From a virus, in IMG/VR virus record IMGVR_UViG_3300021368_001336, positions 1 through 24,753 of that record: a DNA stretch of 24,753 bases. One strand, written 5' to 3'. The notes under the pieces are model-generated. The model saw only the letters and a program-made list of their open reading frames with translations, did not search any database and had not been told where the DNA came from. The position numbers were made by a program, and so were the translations under genes. This document shows, piece by piece, positions 21,870 to 24,753 of the stretch (position 1 is its first letter; the number at the start of each line of letters is the position of its first letter).

Positions 21870-24370
21870 TGCGATTTTACACAAACGTCCAGATGGTCGG
21901 GGATCACTTCTTGGTCCGGGGTTATGAAAATGGTCGCCATTTTGCAACCCGCGAGAAGTTTTACCCGACTCTTTTTGTTCCATCTAACAAGAAAACAAAG
22001 TACAAAACTCTTGAAGGTGAATATGTTGAATCAGTTGAACCTGGAACTGTTCGTGATTGTCGCGAGTTTATTAAAAGATATGAGGGTGTAGAGAACTTTA
22101 AGATCTACGGAAACGATAGGTACATTGCTCAGTATATTTCTGACAAGTATCCTGAAGAGGAGATCAAGTTCGATACTACCAAAATTAAAATCTCTACGAT
22201 TGACATTGAGGTCAAATCGGAGAATGGATTCCCAGATGTAGAATCTGCGGCAGAAGAAGTTCTGCTGATTACTGTTCAGGATTATACGACTAAGCAAATC
22301 CGCACCTGGGGTCTCGGACCTTTCAATAACAAACAGAAGAATGTTCTCTACAAGGGATTCAGAACTGAGTATGAACTCCTGACGGATTTCATCAACTGGT
22401 GGATGATTGAGGAGAATACTCCCGAAGTCGTCACTGGTTGGAACAGCGAACTGTATGATATCCCATACCTGGTGCGTCGCATTGAGCGTATCCTAGGTGA
22501 AAAGTTGATGAAGCGTATGTCTCCCTGGGGACTGGTCACTGAAAAAGAGACCATTATTATGGGTAGAAGTCACATTTCTTATGATGTTGGCGGCATCACA
22601 CAACTTGATTACCTAAATCTTTATAAGAAGTTCACTTATAAGGCGCAGGAATCCTATCGTCTGGATTATATTGCGAGTGTAGAACTTGGACAGAAAAAAC
22701 TTGATCACTCTGAGTTTGATACGTTCAAAGATTTCTATACTAAAGGATGGCAGAAGTTTGTAGAATATAACATCATTGACGTGGAACTTGTTGACCGATT
22801 GGAAGACAAGATGAAGTTGATTGAACTTGCCATCGTTATGGCTTATGATGCTAAGGCAAACTATGCTGATGTATTCTCACAGGTTCGTATGTGGGATACT
22901 ATCATCTACAATTATCTGAAGAAGAGGAATATTGTTATTCCTCCCAAAGAACGTTCAGATAAGGATTCCAAATACGCAGGTGCTTATGTTAAGGAACCGA
23001 TACCGGGAAAGTATGATTGGGTTGTGTCTTTTGACCTTAACTCTCTCTATCCTCATCTTATTATGCAGTACAACATCTCACCAGAGACACTCCTCGATGA
23101 GCGACACCCATCGGCTACAGTTGAACGGATACTTAATGAGGAAATAAACTTTGAACTGTATAAGGACAACGCTGTTTGTGCTAACGGTTCAATGTATCGG
23201 AAAGACGTGCGTGGATTTCTTCCAGAACTGATGGATAAGATCTATAAGGATCGAACCATCTATAAGAAGAAGATGCTACAAGCAAAGCAGGAGTATGAAA
23301 AGACACCTACTAAAGCGCTGGAGAAGGAGATTGCAAGATGCAATAATATCCAGATGGCGCGTAAGATTCAACTTAATAGTGCTTATGGTGCTATTGGGAA
23401 CCAGTACTTCAGGTATTATAAGCTTGCCAATGCGGAAGCGATTACCTTGTCGGGGCAAGTATCAATCCGCTGGATTGAGAACCGTATGAACAAATACCTG
23501 AATAAGGTATTGAAAACTGAAGGAGAAGATTATGTCGTTGCTTCTGATACCGATTCCATTTATCTTAATATGGGTCCTCTGGTTGAAAGTGTATACAAGG
23601 GAAGAGAGAAAACTACTGAGGGCATTGTCACGTTCCTTAATAAGGTCTGTGAGATGGAACTTGAAAAGTATATTGACGGTTGCTACGAAGAACTGGCCAA
23701 CTACGTAAACGCTTATGACCAGAAGATGTTCATGAAGCGTGAGAACATTGCTGAGCGTGGTATCTGGACCGCGAAGAAGCGATACATTCTAAACGTATGG
23801 GATAGTGAAGGGGTTCGTTATGATGAACCCAAACTTAAGATGATGGGTATTGAGGCAGTCAAATCTTCAACACCTGCCCCTTGTCGTACTATGATTAAGG
23901 AGGGTCTTAAGTTGATGATGAGTGGCACTGAGGAAGAAGTTATTGACTTTATTGATGAGTGTCGCACCAAGTTCAAGAAACTTCCCCCAGAAGAGATTGC
24001 ATTCCCCCGCTCAGTATCTGATGTTGTGAAATACAAATCACATGCAGACATCTATGCTAAAGGGACACCAATACATTGTCGTGGTGCTCTCCTTTATAAT
24101 CACTACATTAAAGAGAAGAAACTTACTAATAAATATTCTGTCATCAACAACGGCGAGAAGATCAAGTTTCTCTACCTGAAGAAACCGAATATTATACAAG
24201 AGAACGTAATCTCATTCATTCAAGATTTCCCTACGGAACTTGGTCTTGACAAATATATCGACTATGACTTACAATTTGAAAAGAGTTTTGTCGAACCGCT
24301 CAAGTCTATCTTGGATGCTATTGGATGGAATGTTGAGAAAACTGTAAACCTGGAGTTATTTTTTGCCTAA
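21869..24370 (+). CDS. gp43: gp43 DNA polymerase (family B)
   Basis: 833 residues (T4 898). Replicative polymerase with 3'-5' proofreading. Exo I D112-I-E114, Exo II N192..D197 (WNSELYD), Exo III Y300..D304 (YNIID); polymerase motif A D389 with SLYP 392-395, motif B KIQLNSAYG (499-507), motif C D560-T-D562, then KKRY in the thumb approach. All catalytic residues are present. The last residues LELFFA form a clamp-binding tail, similar in place to the T4 gp43 C-terminus. Not split or interrupted by an intron. Coupled by TAATG to the Sm-like gene before it and by TAATG to the gene after it. Confidence 0.98.
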   Translation: MRFYTNVQMVGDHFLVRGYENGRHFATREKFYPTLFVPSNKKTKYKTLEGEYVESVEPGTVRDCREFIKRYEGVENFKIYGNDRYIAQYISDKYPEEEIKFDTTKIKISTIDIEVKSENGFPDVESAAEEVLLITVQDYTTKQIRTWGLGPFNNKQKNVLYKGFRTEYELLTDFINWWMIEENTPEVVTGWNSELYDIPYLVRRIERILGEKLMKRMSPWGLVTEKETIIMGRSHISYDVGGITQLDYLNLYKKFTYKAQESYRLDYIASVELGQKKLDHSEFDTFKDFYTKGWQKFVEYNIIDVELVDRLEDKMKLIELAIVMAYDAKANYADVFSQVRMWDTIIYNYLKKRNIVIPPKERSDKDSKYAGAYVKEPIPGKYDWVVSFDLNSLYPHLIMQYNISPETLLDERHPSATVERILNEEINFELYKDNAVCANGSMYRKDVRGFLPELMDKIYKDRTIYKKKMLQAKQEYEKTPTKALEKEIARCNNIQMARKIQLNSAYGAIGNQYFRYYKLANAEAITLSGQVSIRWIENRMNKYLNKVLKTEGEDYVVASDTDSIYLNMGPLVESVYKGREKTTEGIVTFLNKVCEMELEKYIDGCYEELANYVNAYDQKMFMKRENIAERGIWTAKKRYILNVWDSEGVRYDEPKLKMMGIEAVKSSTPAPCRTMIKEGLKLMMSGTEEEVIDFIDECRTKFKKLPPEEIAFPRSVSDVVKYKSHADIYAKGTPIHCRGALLYNHYIKEKKLTNKYSVINNGEKIKFLYLKKPNIIQENVISFIQDFPTELGLDKYIDYDLQFEKSFVEPLKSILDAIGWNVEKTVNLELFFA

Positions 24371-24537
24371 TGGAATTGCCTATCAATGATAAAGAACTGA
24401 ATACAATTGTAAGTGCTCTACGCCTTGGCGGAGACGTTGCTCTTTATCAAAAACTAAAAAATATTAAAGACTTGAAAGATGAACATCCAGGTTCTTACAA
24501 AGAACTTGCTCGCAAACAGTTTGGATTTGTATTGTAA
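24370..24537 (+). CDS. Small hypothetical protein between gp43 and uvsX
   Basis: 55 residues, [21 protein letters not shown] onward, ending ARKQFGFVL. It looks all-helical and charged with no membrane segment or cysteine. Start overlaps the polymerase stop by one base, and uvsX begins two bases after its stop, so it is fully inside the operon. No family recognised. Confidence 0.77.
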   Translation: MELPINDKELNTIVSALRLGGDVALYQKLKNIKDLKDEHPGSYKELARKQFGFVL

Positions 24538-24539
24538 TT

Positions 24540-24753
24540 ATGGATTTTTTAAAAGAGATTGTAAAGGAGGTTGGTGGTGAATATACCCAACTCGCCGCAG
24601 ACATCGACGATACTGAACAGTTTGTGGACACGGGTTCGTACATTTTTAACGGACTTGTATCAGGTAGTATTTTTGGTGGTGTATCTGGGAATAAGATTAC
24701 TGCCATTGCTGGGGAGTCTTCTACTGGCAAGACTTTCTTTAGTCTCGCTGTGG
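24540..24753 (+). CDS. uvsX: UvsX RecA-like recombinase, N-terminal part (partial)
   Basis: 71 residues are in the window; the gene runs off the end (T4 UvsX 391). UvsX forms the filament for strand exchange, loaded by Uvs[20 protein letters not shown], a segment [19 protein letters not shown] like the RecA lead-in, then [19 protein letters not shown] with Walker A GESSTGKT at 58-65. Position after gp43 fits the cyanophage order. Confidence 0.95.
   Translation, partial: MDFLKEIVKEVGGEYTQLAADIDDTEQFVDTGSYIFNGLVSGSIFGGVSGNKITAIAGESSTGKTFFSLAV

Noticed and set aside
1-24753. tRNA genes, CRISPR arrays, insertion sequences, introns, psbA/psbD
   Set aside because: I looked for cloverleaf patterns, direct repeat arrays, transposase motifs and photosystem genes and saw none.

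Overview
The window reads as a contiguous piece of a T4-like cyanomyovirus genome, most likely a phage of marine Synechococcus or Prochlorococcus (Kyanoviridae type). The evidence is T4 core genes in cyanophage order (gp23 end, gp3, uvsY, uvsW, gp55, gp47, gp46, gp45, gp44, gp62, regA, gp43, uvsX) mixed with cyanophage hallmarks: an hsp20 gene, a CobS-like AAA+ gene beside a CobT/VWA-like gene, a purS auxiliary metabolic gene, a DUF3110-like gene and a 2OG-Fe(II) oxygenase. Essentially every gene is on the + strand. Genes are packed with ATGA/TAATG stop-start overlaps, and no stretch over 300 bases lacks a gene. I see no tRNA, CRISPR array, insertion sequence or photosynthesis gene.

Layout. 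1-2440: end of the major capsid gene, a strong terminator, then a late block (RlpA-like barrel protein, gp3, UvsY, two small unknowns). 2475-4369: UvsW helicase and an Sm-like small protein. 4419-8003: an early-type promoter drives gp55, gp47, a DUF3110-like gene and gp46, ending in a terminator. 8056-11510: two genes, each headed by the same terminator-promoter unit, encode a zinc-peptidase/VWA protein and a CobS/MoxR-type AAA+ ATPase, with a tiny Pro/Ala-rich gene between them. 11517-17509: replication accessory block with gp45 clamp, gp44 and gp62 clamp loader and RegA, interrupted by small genes (cupin-like, HExxH protein, Cys-rich protein, purS, membrane peptide, Dam methylase). 17533-20707: two genes foreign to the T4 order, a 2OG oxygenase and an 869-residue probable virion protein. 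20723-21227: hsp20 behind a late promoter and a leader hairpin. 21246-24753: terminator, early-type promoter, two Sm-like genes, gp43 DNA polymerase, a 55-residue unknown and the start of uvsX.

How it works together. gp43, gp45, gp44/62 and RegA form the replisome core and its translational control. gp46/47, UvsX, UvsY and UvsW carry out recombination-dependent replication. gp55 with the clamp should read the TATAAATA / CTAAATA late promoters seen before the late genes, while TATAAT promoters (several directly behind terminators) should be read by host sigma-70 polymerase. The least explained parts are the peptidase/VWA plus AAA+ pair, the three Sm-like proteins and the large Pro-rich late gene inside the replication cluster. 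Functions come from reading motifs and comparing with remembered families; no database search was run.
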